A DNA stretch of 47,842 nucleotides from Planctomyces sp. SH-PL62 (GCA_945893045.1 CAMDEA010000049.1:1-47842), one strand, 5' to 3'. Shown: positions 9,209-18,909, counted from the stretch's first letter. Notes: generated by a model from the letters alone, not told the origin. Translations and numbers: made by a program.

Positions 9209-10453
9209 ATGTCTCTTGATTTACTCGCCACGGATGGCGGGTTGCCGGTTCGCCAAAAGCCATTCGCACCGTGGCCCGTGTTTGATGAAGCTCAATGCGA
9301 TGCCGTGCAGGCGGTGCTGAAGTCCGGCAAAGTGAATTACTGGACTGGACAGGAATGCCGGCTGTTTGAAAAAGAATTCGCCCGGGCCGTCGACTGCGAA
9401 CATGCGATCTCGCTGGCGAACGGCACCTTGGCGATTGAATTGGCGTTGCACGCACTCGGCATCGGGCCGGGAGACGACGTGATCGTCCCGCCGCGCACGT
9501 TTATTGCGACGGCGAGCGCGGTCTGGGCGCGAGGCGCTCGACCCGTCTTTGCGGACGTCGATCCGATCAGCGGCAACCTGACCGCCGAAACAATCGAGGC
9601 CGCGTTGACTCCCAACACGAAGGCGATCATTCCCGTCCACATCGCCGGTTGGCCGTGTGACATGGACCCGATCATGGACTTGGCTCACGACCGTCGGTTG
9701 GCCGTCATCGAGGACTGTGCTCAGGCTCATGGCGCGACCTACAAAGACCAGCCGGTCGGCTCATTCGGACATTTCGGAGCCTTTTCCTTCTGTCAGGACA
9801 AGATCATCACGACGGGTGGCGAGGGCGGAATGCTCGTCACGAATCGCAAAGACCTGTGGGGCCGCGCGTGGAGCTACAAAGACCACGGCAAAGATTGGGA
9901 TGCCGTCTACAACCGCGAGCATCCGACAATCTTCAAATGGACTCACGAGTCGCTGGGCACCAACTGGCGGATGACCGAGATGCAGGCCGCGATCGGCCGC
10001 TGTGCTCTGCGCGAGTTGCCGAATTGGGTGGACGCTCGCCGCCGCAACGCCGCCACGCTGGACGAATCGTTGTCACGCATCCCCGGCATCCGCACCGAGA
10101 CTCCCGACATCGATTGCTTTCACAGCTATTACAAGCACTACGCCTGCGTGCGGCCGGAGCTTCTTCAATCTGGATGGACTCGCGACTTGATCGTGAAGGC
10201 GTTGCAGAAGGAAGGCATCCCCTGCGGCAGCGGGATCTGCTGTGAGATTTATCAGGAAGCCGCGTTCGATGCCGTCGGCCTCAAGCCGGCTCAACGACTG
10301 CCGAATGCTCGGCAGTTGAGCGACACGAGCTTGATGTTCGTCGTCCATCCGACTCTCAGCGAACCTGACATGCTCGACACCGCTCACGCCGTCGCGAAAG
10401 TCATGTCACACGCGACGCAGCGGTCGCTGATGCCACTCGCACGCGCGGCGTAG
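9209..10453 (+). CDS. DegT/DnrJ/EryC1/StrS-family PLP-dependent sugar aminotransferase
   Basis: 414 residues from ATG 9209, preceded by GGAAAGG at 9193-9199; the frame is open upstream to 9176. Family features: SLANGTLAIELALHALGIGPGDDVIVPP, AVIEDCAQAHGA (Asp that contacts the pyridine nitrogen) and the PLP lysine Lys198 in SFCQDKIITTGGEGGML, followed by NWRMTEMQAAIG. Members transfer an amino group to nucleotide-linked keto-sugars. With the ACP and KAS III upstream and epimerase and glycosyltransferase downstream, a role in making an amino- or acylamido-sugar for a surface glycan is likely (inference). The TAG stop belongs to the GTAG of a palindrome. Confidence 0.92.
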   Translation: MSLDLLATDGGLPVRQKPFAPWPVFDEAQCDAVQAVLKSGKVNYWTGQECRLFEKEFARAVDCEHAISLANGTLAIELALHALGIGPGDDVIVPPRTFIATASAVWARGARPVFADVDPISGNLTAETIEAALTPNTKAIIPVHIAGWPCDMDPIMDLAHDRRLAVIEDCAQAHGATYKDQPVGSFGHFGAFSFCQDKIITTGGEGGMLVTNRKDLWGRAWSYKDHGKDWDAVYNREHPTIFKWTHESLGTNWRMTEMQAAIGRCALRELPNWVDARRRNAATLDESLSRIPGIRTETPDIDCFHSYYKHYACVRPELLQSGWTRDLIVKALQKEGIPCGSGICCEIYQEAAFDAVGLKPAQRLPNARQLSDTSLMFVVHPTLSEPDMLDTAHAVAKVMSHATQRSLMPLARAA

Positions 10454-10558
10454 GTTGGGACTCCGTCCCGACCGGTTCTGGCGAGTTGACCAAGTTCGTT
10501 CTCCAATCAAACACGGATTTGGCCCCATCGAAACAGTCGGGACAGAGTCCCAACCTAC
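10450..10558. repeat. REPIN-like palindrome doublet (GTTGGGAC core)
   Basis: GTAG, hairpin GTTGGGACTCCGTCCCGAC, a 63-base spacer, hairpin GTCGGGACAGAGTCCCAAC, CTAC. It supplies the TAG stop (10451-10453) of the aminotransferase. The remaining 10559-10782 shows no gene or further repeat apart from the ribosome-binding site of the next gene. Confidence 0.85.
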
Positions 10559-10782
10559 GCTCCGGCAATCTCTGCCGCTCTCGTGCCGCGCTGGCACAGT
10601 TCGCGGAATCGCGATCCTCCGCCTGACCGTCAAAGTTTGCTCATCTTCTCGATGGTCAGCGTCCGAAGATTCTGATGGGCGAAGTCTCGCTCGCAGGGAA
10701 GCGTTCGCGATCCGTTGCTCAATCGACGGTCCCGCTGTCTCGCCCAGCCAGAACGCAGACGCCATCAGGGAAGGAGCCAACG

Positions 10783-12444
10783 ATGTCGCAGGGATGCCTC
10801 ATGCAGCCGGGCCTGACGAGCGGCGAAATGCCGCGCGAGGTCTTTCCGCCTGTCACGATGCCGGGAACTCGCAAGCTGTTCGATCAAGCGTGGACTCAAC
10901 TCTTCGGATCGCTGACGTCGGACAAACTCGCGGTCCGCGTGTTCGTCGATTTTATCGTCGCGAATGCGGTGCTGGTGATGGCCGCTGTCGTGCGACTGGC
11001 CGTCATGGGTGGACTGAGTTGGGACAATCCTGTCGGAACGCTGTTTGACCGAGTCAACGCGACGTACTTGATGAACGCGGGCTGGTTTGGACTCTCGACC
11101 GTCGTGCTGTTCGCTCTGACGCGCGTCTACCTGCCAGTCCCGTTCTCGCGAGTTCAGCAGCGCTTGACGGCCATCGCGTTGGCATGCTGCATCGGACTGA
11201 TTGCGCACTTGGCCTTAGGGGCATTCGCGTTCAAAAAGCCGCAACTGACACTGGAAGTCGGCCTCCCCGCTTGGACGCTGCTCTGTGCCGTCGTTGCGTT
11301 CGTGCGGTACTCGCGGATGAAAGTCGGAGAAGTCTTCCGAGTCGTTCTGCGAGGCGAAGCGGCGAACACCAAAGTCGAAGACGTGCTCGTCGTCGGCGGA
11401 GCGGGCTACATCGGTTCGATCCTGACTCGGCAACTGCTCGATGCCGGTTATCGCGTCCGCGTGCTCGACCTCGAATTGTTTGGGACGCAGTCGCTGGCAG
11501 ATGTGCTCGAACATCCGCGACTGGAAGTGATGAAGGGGGACTTCCGCAATATCGAAGACGCCGCCCGCGCCCTGCGAGGGATGGACGCGGTCTGTCACCT
11601 GGCAGCCATCGTCGGCGATCCGGCCTGTGCTCTCGATCGCGAGACGACCATCACCGTGAACTACGCGGCCGCGAAAATGATGGCTCAACTGGCGAAGGCC
11701 AACGGTGTGTCGAAATTCGTGTTCGCCTCGACATGCAGCGTCTACGGTGACTCCGAAGAGATCATGTCCGAAGACTCGCCGCTTAATCCGGTCTCGCTGT
11801 ATGCCACGACCAAGATCGACGCCGAACGGGCGCTGCTCGATGCGGCGGACGCCGACTTCCAACCGACGATCTTGCGATTCGCGACGGCCTACGGCTGGTC
11901 GCATCGTCCACGATTCGATCTCGTGGCGAATCTCTTCAGCGCTCAAGCCGTGACGGACAAGAAGATCCGCGTCTACAACGGCGAACAATGGCGGCCGTTC
12001 GTTCACACCCGCGACATCGCTCGCGCCTGCGTGCTGACACTGGAAGCTCCGCTCGCGAAAGTCGGCGGACAGATCTTTAACGTCGGCGACGAAAGCCAGA
12101 ACTACACGCTGACGCAGCTCGGCCAAATCGTCGCCCAATCCTGTCCGGGAATCCAAGTCGAAGAAGTTCGCAACAACGATGACATGCGCAACTACCGCGT
12201 CAACTTCGCCAAGATTCGCCGCACGCTCGGCTTCCGAGCCTCGATCGACTTGGTCGACGGCGTCCAAGAAATGGTCGATGCCGTGGTCGGCGGACATGTC
12301 CCGAACTGGCGCGATCCGATCTACAGCAACTCGAAACACCTCGAAGGCGAAGGGCTCTCCGTCTTGAAGTTCGACGCGCTTCGCAAACACGCCGACGACA
12401 TGCCAGCCACAACGCGGTTCCTCGCCAAGAAGGCGGCCGCGTAA
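10783..12444 (+). CDS. Membrane-anchored NAD-dependent epimerase/dehydratase (extended SDR)
   Basis: 553 residues from ATG 10783, chosen because AAGGAG lies at 10771-10776; the frame is open back to 10675. Residues about 53-176 contain four hydrophobic segments, then a cytoplasmic extended SDR domain with the NAD-binding GGAGYIG (205-211), FASTCSVYGD and the catalytic YATTK. Such enzymes remodel nucleotide sugars. An N-terminal four-helix membrane domain on a sugar epimerase suggests it works at the membrane next to glycan assembly. Fourth gene of the run with ACP, KAS III and aminotransferase. Substrate unknown. Confidence 0.88.
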   Translation: MSQGCLMQPGLTSGEMPREVFPPVTMPGTRKLFDQAWTQLFGSLTSDKLAVRVFVDFIVANAVLVMAAVVRLAVMGGLSWDNPVGTLFDRVNATYLMNAGWFGLSTVVLFALTRVYLPVPFSRVQQRLTAIALACCIGLIAHLALGAFAFKKPQLTLEVGLPAWTLLCAVVAFVRYSRMKVGEVFRVVLRGEAANTKVEDVLVVGGAGYIGSILTRQLLDAGYRVRVLDLELFGTQSLADVLEHPRLEVMKGDFRNIEDAARALRGMDAVCHLAAIVGDPACALDRETTITVNYAAAKMMAQLAKANGVSKFVFASTCSVYGDSEEIMSEDSPLNPVSLYATTKIDAERALLDAADADFQPTILRFATAYGWSHRPRFDLVANLFSAQAVTDKKIRVYNGEQWRPFVHTRDIARACVLTLEAPLAKVGGQIFNVGDESQNYTLTQLGQIVAQSCPGIQVEEVRNNDDMRNYRVNFAKIRRTLGFRASIDLVDGVQEMVDAVVGGHVPNWRDPIYSNSKHLEGEGLSVLKFDALRKHADDMPATTRFLAKKAAA

Positions 12445-12532
12445 CTCACGCACTTGCTCATCCACCGCCTCGCCGAATTCCCCTCGACGAGGCGGTTTCG
12501 CATTCCATAAACCCCGTCTTGCCCAACCTGCC

Positions 12533-12615
12533 TTCATTCCTCTGGCCCCATTCCTCTGCCAAATCGCTTCCGGCAAAAGGCGGCAATGGCAGAGGAATGG
12601 GGCCAGAGGAATGAA
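12533..12615. repeat. Inverted repeat, TTCATTCCTCTGGCCCC arms (copy 1)
   Basis: 28-bp perfect arms (12533-12560 and 12588-12615) around a 27-base loop. Each arm contains an internal direct repeat, CATTCCTCTG. A second copy is at 14281-14342; together they bracket the glycosyltransferase and FmdB genes. Confidence 0.9.
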
Positions 12616-12646
12616 AATCCGAACGATTCTCAGAAGGACACCTTTC

Positions 12647-13864
12647 ATGCACGTCTTGTTCGTCCACAAAAATTTCCCGGCTCAGTTCGGTCACATCGCC
12701 AGTTTTCTCATCAAGAAGCACGGCTTCCGCTGCTCGTTCGTGTGTGAGTTACCGTCGGGCGTGTTCGATGGCATTCAGCGGTTTCAGTACAAGCTGACCG
12801 GCGGAGCGACCAAGACGGTCCACTATTGCAGCCGCACGTTCGAGAACTGCGTGTGGCACACACACGGCGTCTACGAAACGATGAAGGCGCATCCCGAAGT
12901 GAAGCCGGACCTCGTCGTCGGTCACAGCGGGTTCGGCTCGACGACGTTTCTCGCCGACCTCTACGACTGCCCGATCATCAATTACTTTGAGTACTACTAC
13001 CACGGCCGCAACTCGGACCTCGACTTCCGCCCGGAGATTCCGGTCAAAGAGCTGGACCTGCTCCGCTCACGCACGCGAAACGCGATGATCCTGCTCGACC
13101 TGCAAACGTGCGCGGCGGGGTACTCGCCGACGCAGTGGCAGAAGAGCCTCTTTCCCGTGGAGTACCAGCCCAAGATCGACGCGATCTTCGACGGCATCGA
13201 CACGACTGTGTGGCATCGGCGTCAAGTTCCACGTCAGATCGGGGACCGAGTGATTCCACCCGGCACGAAGATCGTCACTTACGTCTCGCGCGGCTTTGAG
13301 TCGATGCGCGGGTTCGACATCTTCATGAAGGTCGCCAAGCGGATCTGCGACGCTCGCAAGGATGTCGTCTTCCTCTGCGTCGGCTCCGATCGAGTCTGTT
13401 ACGGCGGCGACATGCAGCGCATCACCGACGCCGAGAGCTATCGTGATCACATTTTGAAGCAAGACAACTACGACCTCAGCCGCTTCATCTTCACTGGCCG
13501 AGTCGAACCGAATCAGCTTGCCGACATCATCAGCATGGGCGACCTGCATATCTATTTGACGGTCCCCTTCGTGCTGAGCTGGTCGCTGATGAATTCGCTG
13601 GCCTGCGGCGCGACGGTACTGGCTTCCGACACCGCTCCGGTGCGCGAAATGATCCGTCACGGCGAGAACGGTTTGTTGGGCGGCTTCTTCGATGTCGATC
13701 GCCTGACCGAACTCGCCCTGCAAGTCCTCGACGATCCTCCGGCCTACAGACATCTCGGTGACGCCGGGATGCACATGATCCAAGAAAACTACAGTCTCGA
13801 CAAAATGCTGCCGCGCATGTTGGACCTCTACGAACGGACGCTCAATAAGCATCGTGGGCGATAA
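12647..13864 (+). CDS. Glycosyltransferase family 4
   Basis: 405 residues from ATG 12647, with AGAAGGA at 12632-12638. The N-terminal MHVLFVHKNFPAQFGHIA and VGHSGFGSTTFLADLY match the GT4 N-terminal domain; the C-terminal Rossmann domain has FTGRVEPNQLADIISMGDLHIYLT and LACGATVLASDTAPVREMI with the E-x7-E-type region typical of GT-B enzymes. It would transfer a sugar from a nucleotide donor on the cytoplasmic face. It follows the epimerase after a palindrome and probably completes the same glycan locus. Acceptor and donor unknown. Confidence 0.9.
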   Translation: MHVLFVHKNFPAQFGHIASFLIKKHGFRCSFVCELPSGVFDGIQRFQYKLTGGATKTVHYCSRTFENCVWHTHGVYETMKAHPEVKPDLVVGHSGFGSTTFLADLYDCPIINYFEYYYHGRNSDLDFRPEIPVKELDLLRSRTRNAMILLDLQTCAAGYSPTQWQKSLFPVEYQPKIDAIFDGIDTTVWHRRQVPRQIGDRVIPPGTKIVTYVSRGFESMRGFDIFMKVAKRICDARKDVVFLCVGSDRVCYGGDMQRITDAESYRDHILKQDNYDLSRFIFTGRVEPNQLADIISMGDLHIYLTVPFVLSWSLMNSLACGATVLASDTAPVREMIRHGENGLLGGFFDVDRLTELALQVLDDPPAYRHLGDAGMHMIQENYSLDKMLPRMLDLYERTLNKHRGR

Positions 13865-13950
13865 CGGTCGGCTCAGGCTACACAATCGGGGAGTCCCCGC
13901 GTATTTTGCGCCGGCCGAACTCCGTTTCTCTGCGAGACTCACCTGCCATC

Positions 13951-14268
13951 ATGCCAACCTACGACTACGAATGCGGTGCCTGCAATCACAAGTGGGAGTT
14001 GTTTCAATCGATCAAAGCGGAACCGGAGAAGAAGTGTCCGGTCTGCAAGAAGAAGAAAGCTCGCCGGCTGATTGGGGCGGGTGCAGGGTTGATCTTCAAA
14101 GGCTCCGGCTTCTATCTGACCGACTATCGCAGCAAGTCCTACAAGGACGCCGCGAAGGCCGACAAGTCCGCATCCGAAGCGGCGTCGTCGAAACCGGATT
14201 CCAGCCCGAAGTCAGACAGCAGTGCTCCGAAATCGTCGAGCACTGGCGACTCGAAATCGAAGGAATGA
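13951..14268 (+). CDS. FmdB-type zinc ribbon protein
   Basis: 105 residues from ATG 13951. Residues 1-55 are the FmdB/CxxC_CXXC_SSSS domain: MPTYDYECGACNHKWE with one Cys pair, then KKCPVCKKKKARRLIGAG with the second, and FKGSGFYLTDY. The tail from about residue 60 is low-complexity Lys/Ser/Asp. FmdB was named as a regulator of formamidase in Methylophilus, but most homologues are unassigned. The ribbon is expected to bind one zinc. It lies 86 bp after the glycosyltransferase; functional linkage is not evident. Confidence 0.88.
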   Translation: MPTYDYECGACNHKWELFQSIKAEPEKKCPVCKKKKARRLIGAGAGLIFKGSGFYLTDYRSKSYKDAAKADKSASEAASSKPDSSPKSDSSAPKSSSTGDSKSKE

Positions 14269-14280
14269 CTCGTTGGCCGG

Positions 14281-14342
14281 CATTCCTCTGGCCCCATTCG
14301 TCTGCCGAGCAGACCTTGGCAGAGGAATGGGGCCAGAGGAAT
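14281..14342. repeat. Inverted repeat, CATTCCTCTGGCCCC arms (copy 2)
   Basis: Arms 14281-14306 and 14318-14342 with one mismatch (a G in CATTCGTCTGCC) and an 11-base loop. Same family as 12533-12615 but with a different loop. It lies 12 bases after the FmdB stop. Confidence 0.9.
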
Positions 14343-14683
14343 AAAGCGTGCGACAATGCGAACTGATGAACTGTGCTTCGGCAATCAAAGTCGTCGGAAA
14401 AACGTCGAATTCGCGTCGGTCGCAGCGGTTAGGAAAGTTGGGCAATACACACTGCGATTTGCGGCCGTTTGATGTGCCGTGAAATCGCTATGACCGCTCC
14501 GGTTTAACACGTTTTGAGCGGTGTTGTGACTCGCGCATCCGGCATTGGCGTCACGCGCGAAACCTTCACGTTGACCGGTTTTTTCGATCGAACTACAGTC
14601 CGCCCCGCTTTCCGGTTGACGGTCATTGCGTACAGGTTTTCTGTCTCGCTCTGCTCCTGAGGCTGCGGTCTGAATTCGACTTC
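14343..14683. other. Intergenic stretch without a confident gene
   Basis: The 340 bases between the palindrome and the amidase hold no plus-strand gene. A minus-strand frame over 14504-14683 is open but lacks a start with a ribosome-binding site and continues as an antisense shadow through the amidase. No clear terminator was seen. Confidence 0.5.
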
Positions 14684-15429
<746 letters not shown>

Positions 15430-15433
<4 letters not shown>

Positions 15434-16278
15434 CCACACATGCTGACGATCCGTGGAATGGCCGCTGGTTCGCGCCGCACGACTCGCCGTCGATGGACCT
15501 GCACCAACGCAAGCCGTGGGACACACTGGTTCCTGCCAATCACGCAGCGCCCACCGAGCCAGTCGCTGCCGAAGCCGAGATGTCACTGGAAATCGCGGTT
15601 GCCGGAGCCGACTCGCCGTGGGGGCACTTCTCACTGCCGGATGAATCGCCGGTGCATCTGCCTCCGCACTACGAACCGAACTACGCCTACCCGCTGATCG
15701 TTTGGCTGCACGACGCCGAGTGGACCGCTCGCGAGTTGCTCGACCTGATGCCGCGCATTAGTCCGCAGAGCTATTTGGGCCTCGCGATCGAAGGGCTAAC
15801 GCCAACGAACCGTTTCGCGAGCGGCCCGATGTCCCCGACAGGAAGTCTCGATCCGCTGGATGGTTTGCTGGAAACACTGAAGGATGTCGCTCGCCAGATG
15901 CGGCGCGAATTCCACGTCCACAGCGAACGCATCTACCTCGCCGGCTTCGGCGATCAAGCCTCAGTCGCGTTGCGAATGCTGCTGCGCCGTCCCGAATGGT
16001 TCGCCGGTGCGCTGGCGTTTGGCTTGCGAGATACGAAGCTCGACTCGGCGCTCGCGAACTACGACGAACTGCGTGGCAAGCGAGTCTTCTTGAGCGCGGG
16101 TGTGCGAGACAGTCACGTTTCGATGGCTGACGTCACGAGCATCGGCCGCCTGCTGCGTTCGTTCGGCATTCAAGCCGTGCTGCGAGCGTATGACTCCAGC
16201 GAATCGCCGACGTCGAAGCTGCTCTCCGACGTCGATCACTGGCTGATGGACGGCGTCTGCGAATCGACGCTGGTTTGA
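15430..16278 (+). CDS. Alpha/beta-hydrolase (esterase/PHB-depolymerase-like)
   Basis: 282 residues from ATG 15430, which overlaps the amidase stop and has AGGAGGG at 15416-15422. After about 70 variable residues the fold begins with [15 protein letters not shown] (strand and oxyanion region), then [35 protein letters not shown], where the usual nucleophile elbow G-x-S-x-G reads GFGDQA: the nucleophilic Ser is replaced by Asp. [12 protein letters not shown] and a late HW could supply Asp/His. The Ser loss may mean altered or no catalysis. Cytoplasmic; coupled to the amidase, suggesting a shared envelope-related role (inference). Confidence 0.75.
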
Positions 16279-16405
16279 ACCGAGTCGGATCGACTCGGCA
16301 TAATCAAGTCGCCAGTTCCCGCGCCTGGTGTTATCCTCGACGCCAGACGAGTTGAACTTGCGGACTTAGTGAAGTTCGCGTTTGGTCGTGGTGGGAGATT
16401 CGAGA

Positions 16406-16696
16406 ATGACCGAATCCATATTTCAGTCGTGGTGGCCGTTGCATCTGCGTGTCGCCCGCGGTGAGTCGCTGACTCCGGAGGAAAAGTCTTTTTACGACGC
16501 AACTCGCCAAGATTTCGACAGCGACGAGCAACTGCAACCGCTGCGAACCACGCAACTCGCGAAGGCGGAGTTGCAGACTCTTGAAATCGAACGCTCACAG
16601 TTAGAACAACGCCGCCGGCAATTGGACACGCAAATCGCGGCTCTCGAAAACCGGCTTAGTCAATCGACACGTCAACTCCTGGGTGCGGAGGGCTAG
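16406..16696 (+). CDS. Small coiled-coil hypothetical protein
   Basis: 96 residues from ATG 16406 with GGGAGA upstream. Residues 1-35 (WWPLHLRVARGESLTPEEKSFYD) resemble short helical leader segments; residues about 48-92 are a strong coiled coil rich in Gln, Leu, Glu and Arg. Its stop is 3 bases before the GTG of an HNH nuclease gene, so the pair is cotranscribed and may work together. No family recognised; function unknown. Confidence 0.7.
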   Translation: MTESIFQSWWPLHLRVARGESLTPEEKSFYDATRQDFDSDEQLQPLRTTQLAKAELQTLEIERSQLEQRRRQLDTQIAALENRLSQSTRQLLGAEG

Positions 16697-16699
16697 TCG

Positions 16700-17221
16700 G
16701 TGGCCCATCCGAAACATGACGAGGTGCGCCAGCGATACGACGCGTGTTGCGGCTACTGCGGCGTGAGCGACGAAACAGTGGGCGGCGAGTTGACCGTCGA
16801 TCATTTTGTGCCGGTCGCCTTGGGTGGCGACGAGAGCGATGAGAACTTGGTCTACGCGTGCTTTCGCTGCAATCTCTTCAAGGCAGACTTTCACCCGACC
16901 GAGTCCGACCAAAGGAACGGGCACGTTCTTCTGCATCCGCGGCGTGACGATCTCGCGGTGCATGTGCGGTTCGACATGACATCGGGCGAATTGATCCCAC
17001 TGACCGAGACGGGGCGATTTCACATCGTGCTGCTGCACTTGAACCGCCCGGCTCTGATCGCGTACCGCCTACGGAATCGCTATCAAGAATTGCTCCGAGC
17101 GCGAAACGAACTCTTGGAAGCCGAAATCGCCGAATTGCAAGCGATCATCGGCGCTCAAGAGCGATACATTTCGCATCTCAAACATCTGGTGGACAACGAC
17201 GGCGATCACAATCAGCCATGA
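16700..17221 (+). CDS. HNH endonuclease domain protein
   Basis: 173 residues from GTG 16700, with GGAGGG at 16687-16692. The N-terminal half is a complete HNH domain: zinc pairs C17-x2-C20 and C54-x2-C57, the DH pair at 34-35 (LTVDHFVPVALGG), Asn49 and ACFRCNLFKAD. The C-terminal 50 residues form a coiled coil (RNELLEAEIAELQAIIG). HNH proteins nick or cut DNA; chromosomal stand-alone copies in planctomycetes are often of unknown role. Pairing with the small coiled-coil protein just upstream suggests a complex (inference). Confidence 0.85.
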   Translation: MAHPKHDEVRQRYDACCGYCGVSDETVGGELTVDHFVPVALGGDESDENLVYACFRCNLFKADFHPTESDQRNGHVLLHPRRDDLAVHVRFDMTSGELIPLTETGRFHIVLLHLNRPALIAYRLRNRYQELLRARNELLEAEIAELQAIIGAQERYISHLKHLVDNDGDHNQP

Positions 17222-17337
17222 GTCTTCAATGGTCGGCGGACGATACCGATTCCTGGTGCGAGCCTACGACTCCAGCGAATCGAAGCTGGTCTGCAATCGG
17301 GGGATGTTACGTGAAGAATCTGATTAGCTTCTGAAAC

Positions 17338-17622
17338 TCACGTCGCCCCGTTCCGCTTAAGCCTCGTAAGTTTCTTATCTTTGGCTTTGTTGGCAATTGT
17401 TTCCAAGGCTCTTTCTTTTCTTGCACGCTGTCTCATCCAGGCGGGAATCATGACGTTCCGCATCCACAACGGATGACCGCTCTTTCCCTGCCAATCGTCA
17501 AAATGCAAAAACGATTTCCCTTCGATATTGACGTCTTGCGCAAGATATCGTTCTGCATTGGTAAGACGTGTTTCGATCGTGTCCAGTGTCTTTTGGACCT
17601 CTTGTCTTTTCCTCTCACGCAT
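17338..17622 (-). CDS. Small basic hypothetical protein
   Basis: 94 residues from ATG 17622, chosen because AAGGAGAG (complement of 17627-17634) sits just upstream; a TTG at 17637 would overlap that site. Sequence: helical MRERKRQEVQKTLDTIETRL, a SFLHFDDWQGKSGHP middle and a basic C-terminal half (RQRARKERALETIANKAKDKK). It begins 25 bases after the stop of the DUF1444-like gene on the same strand, so cotranscription is likely. Base composition is lower in GC than the neighbours. No family recognised; nucleic-acid binding is possible from the charge only. Confidence 0.55.
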   Translation of the reverse strand: MRERKRQEVQKTLDTIETRLTNAERYLAQDVNIEGKSFLHFDDWQGKSGHPLWMRNVMIPAWMRQRARKERALETIANKAKDKKLTRLKRNGAT

Positions 17623-17646
17623 AGCTCTCTCCTTCAATTCGCCTAA

Positions 17647-18909
17647 TTATGGCAACTCACTCACGCCGTCTTGGCTGACGAGCAGTAGCTTGTCGGTCAG
17701 CGGGTGGTCCATCTGCGAGAAATCTTCGCGGACGCGGTCGCGGATGTGTTTGAGCATGTCGGGGGCGTCGGTACTGAGTGCGACGAAGAAGTCGCGGTTG
17801 GGGAGGCCGACGGCGAACTCGTTGCCGAGCACGTCGCGGACTTTTTCGTGGAAGGACTGGCTGAGCAATCGGGACGTGTTGTAGGCGTCCGGTTTGTGCG
17901 GCATCAGCAATTTCGGGCCGTCTTCTTGGCCGGTGAGCATCATCTCGGACGGGTGCTCGTCAAAGTAACGGTCGAGGTTGCTCAGCGCCAGTTCGTGAAG
18001 TTGCTCGGCGGTGAGGTTCCATTTCTCCAGCAGTTCGTTGCGGATGTACCAGTAGGCTTGGGCTTCATCGACGACGTACAGGATCATCAGGTTTGCGACC
18101 CACGGCTCGCCGACGAAGTTTGGGAAGTTTTGCTTCCAAACTTTTTCTGGGTAGAGCATCGGCATGATGCGGTCGCGCACGGAATCAAGCGACGGCGTGG
18201 TTTGATCCTCGCCCCATTCCTGGACTTGGACGACGGTGGTCAGCGCCGGCAGCAGGATGTTCTCGAAGCGGTCGGGCGACTGCACGTAGGACCGATAAAA
18301 ATTGAACAGGTTCACGTTCGACTTGCCGAGCCGCAGTTGGAACTCGCCGGTCTGCTCGCATTCGAGCAGCGGGAATTTATCGCGAGCCAACTTGAGAGCA
18401 CGGGCGGCGAACAGTTGTGGCGGGTCGGCGATCATGTCGGGAGCCTCCATTGTGTTGAGCACCATGCGGACGAGTGTGGCGGTTTCGGGATCATGAGGCC
18501 GGTCGCCACGTTCGACGAATGTGACGAGCAGCATCATGCTCGGCCATTCGATGGACCAGGCCTTCCAGCGATGCCACTTCGAGCGTGTGAACCAACGCCG
18601 CCACCATTTCAGCGGCGGATCGAGCACTGCTTCGCCGTCCCATCCGGCCGAAGGTTGCGCCAATCTCAGCGGATGAATGCGGCGCATCTTGCGGCGGCGC
18701 GGGAAAAGCCGGTCGAACTCGATCGAATCATCCAGCGCGGGGGGATCGCCCCAGATGCAGCGGAGCGACACGATGCCGGCTTGCTCCGGCAGCATGATGT
18801 GCGTCACGCCCTCGAACACCTGCACCTGCCACGACGGCGGACACCAGATGTGGAACCAACCTGACGGACCGGTGATCGCTTTCCAATGCTCGGGCGGATC
18901 ATGTCGCAC
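17647..18909 (-). CDS. DUF1444 (YtpQ)-like protein
   Basis: 420 residues. The N-terminal half (FHIWCPPSWQVQVFEGVTHI, SLRCIWGDPP, SMMLLVTFVERG) looks like a PsbP/YtpQ-type beta domain. The C-terminal 240 residues follow the DUF1444 pattern: ILLPALTTVVQVQEWGE, RDRIMPMLYPEK, LMILYVVDEAQAYWYI, LHELALSNLDRYF, DAYNTSRLLSQSFHE and FAVGLPNRDFFVAL. DUF1444 (YtpQ) is a conserved domain of unknown function. No signal peptide, so cytoplasmic. It probably heads an operon with the small basic protein downstream. Confidence 0.8.
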   Translation of the reverse strand: MRHDPPEHWKAITGPSGWFHIWCPPSWQVQVFEGVTHIMLPEQAGIVSLRCIWGDPPALDDSIEFDRLFPRRRKMRRIHPLRLAQPSAGWDGEAVLDPPLKWWRRWFTRSKWHRWKAWSIEWPSMMLLVTFVERGDRPHDPETATLVRMVLNTMEAPDMIADPPQLFAARALKLARDKFPLLECEQTGEFQLRLGKSNVNLFNFYRSYVQSPDRFENILLPALTTVVQVQEWGEDQTTPSLDSVRDRIMPMLYPEKVWKQNFPNFVGEPWVANLMILYVVDEAQAYWYIRNELLEKWNLTAEQLHELALSNLDRYFDEHPSEMMLTGQEDGPKLLMPHKPDAYNTSRLLSQSFHEKVRDVLGNEFAVGLPNRDFFVALSTDAPDMLKHIRDRVREDFSQMDHPLTDKLLLVSQDGVSELP

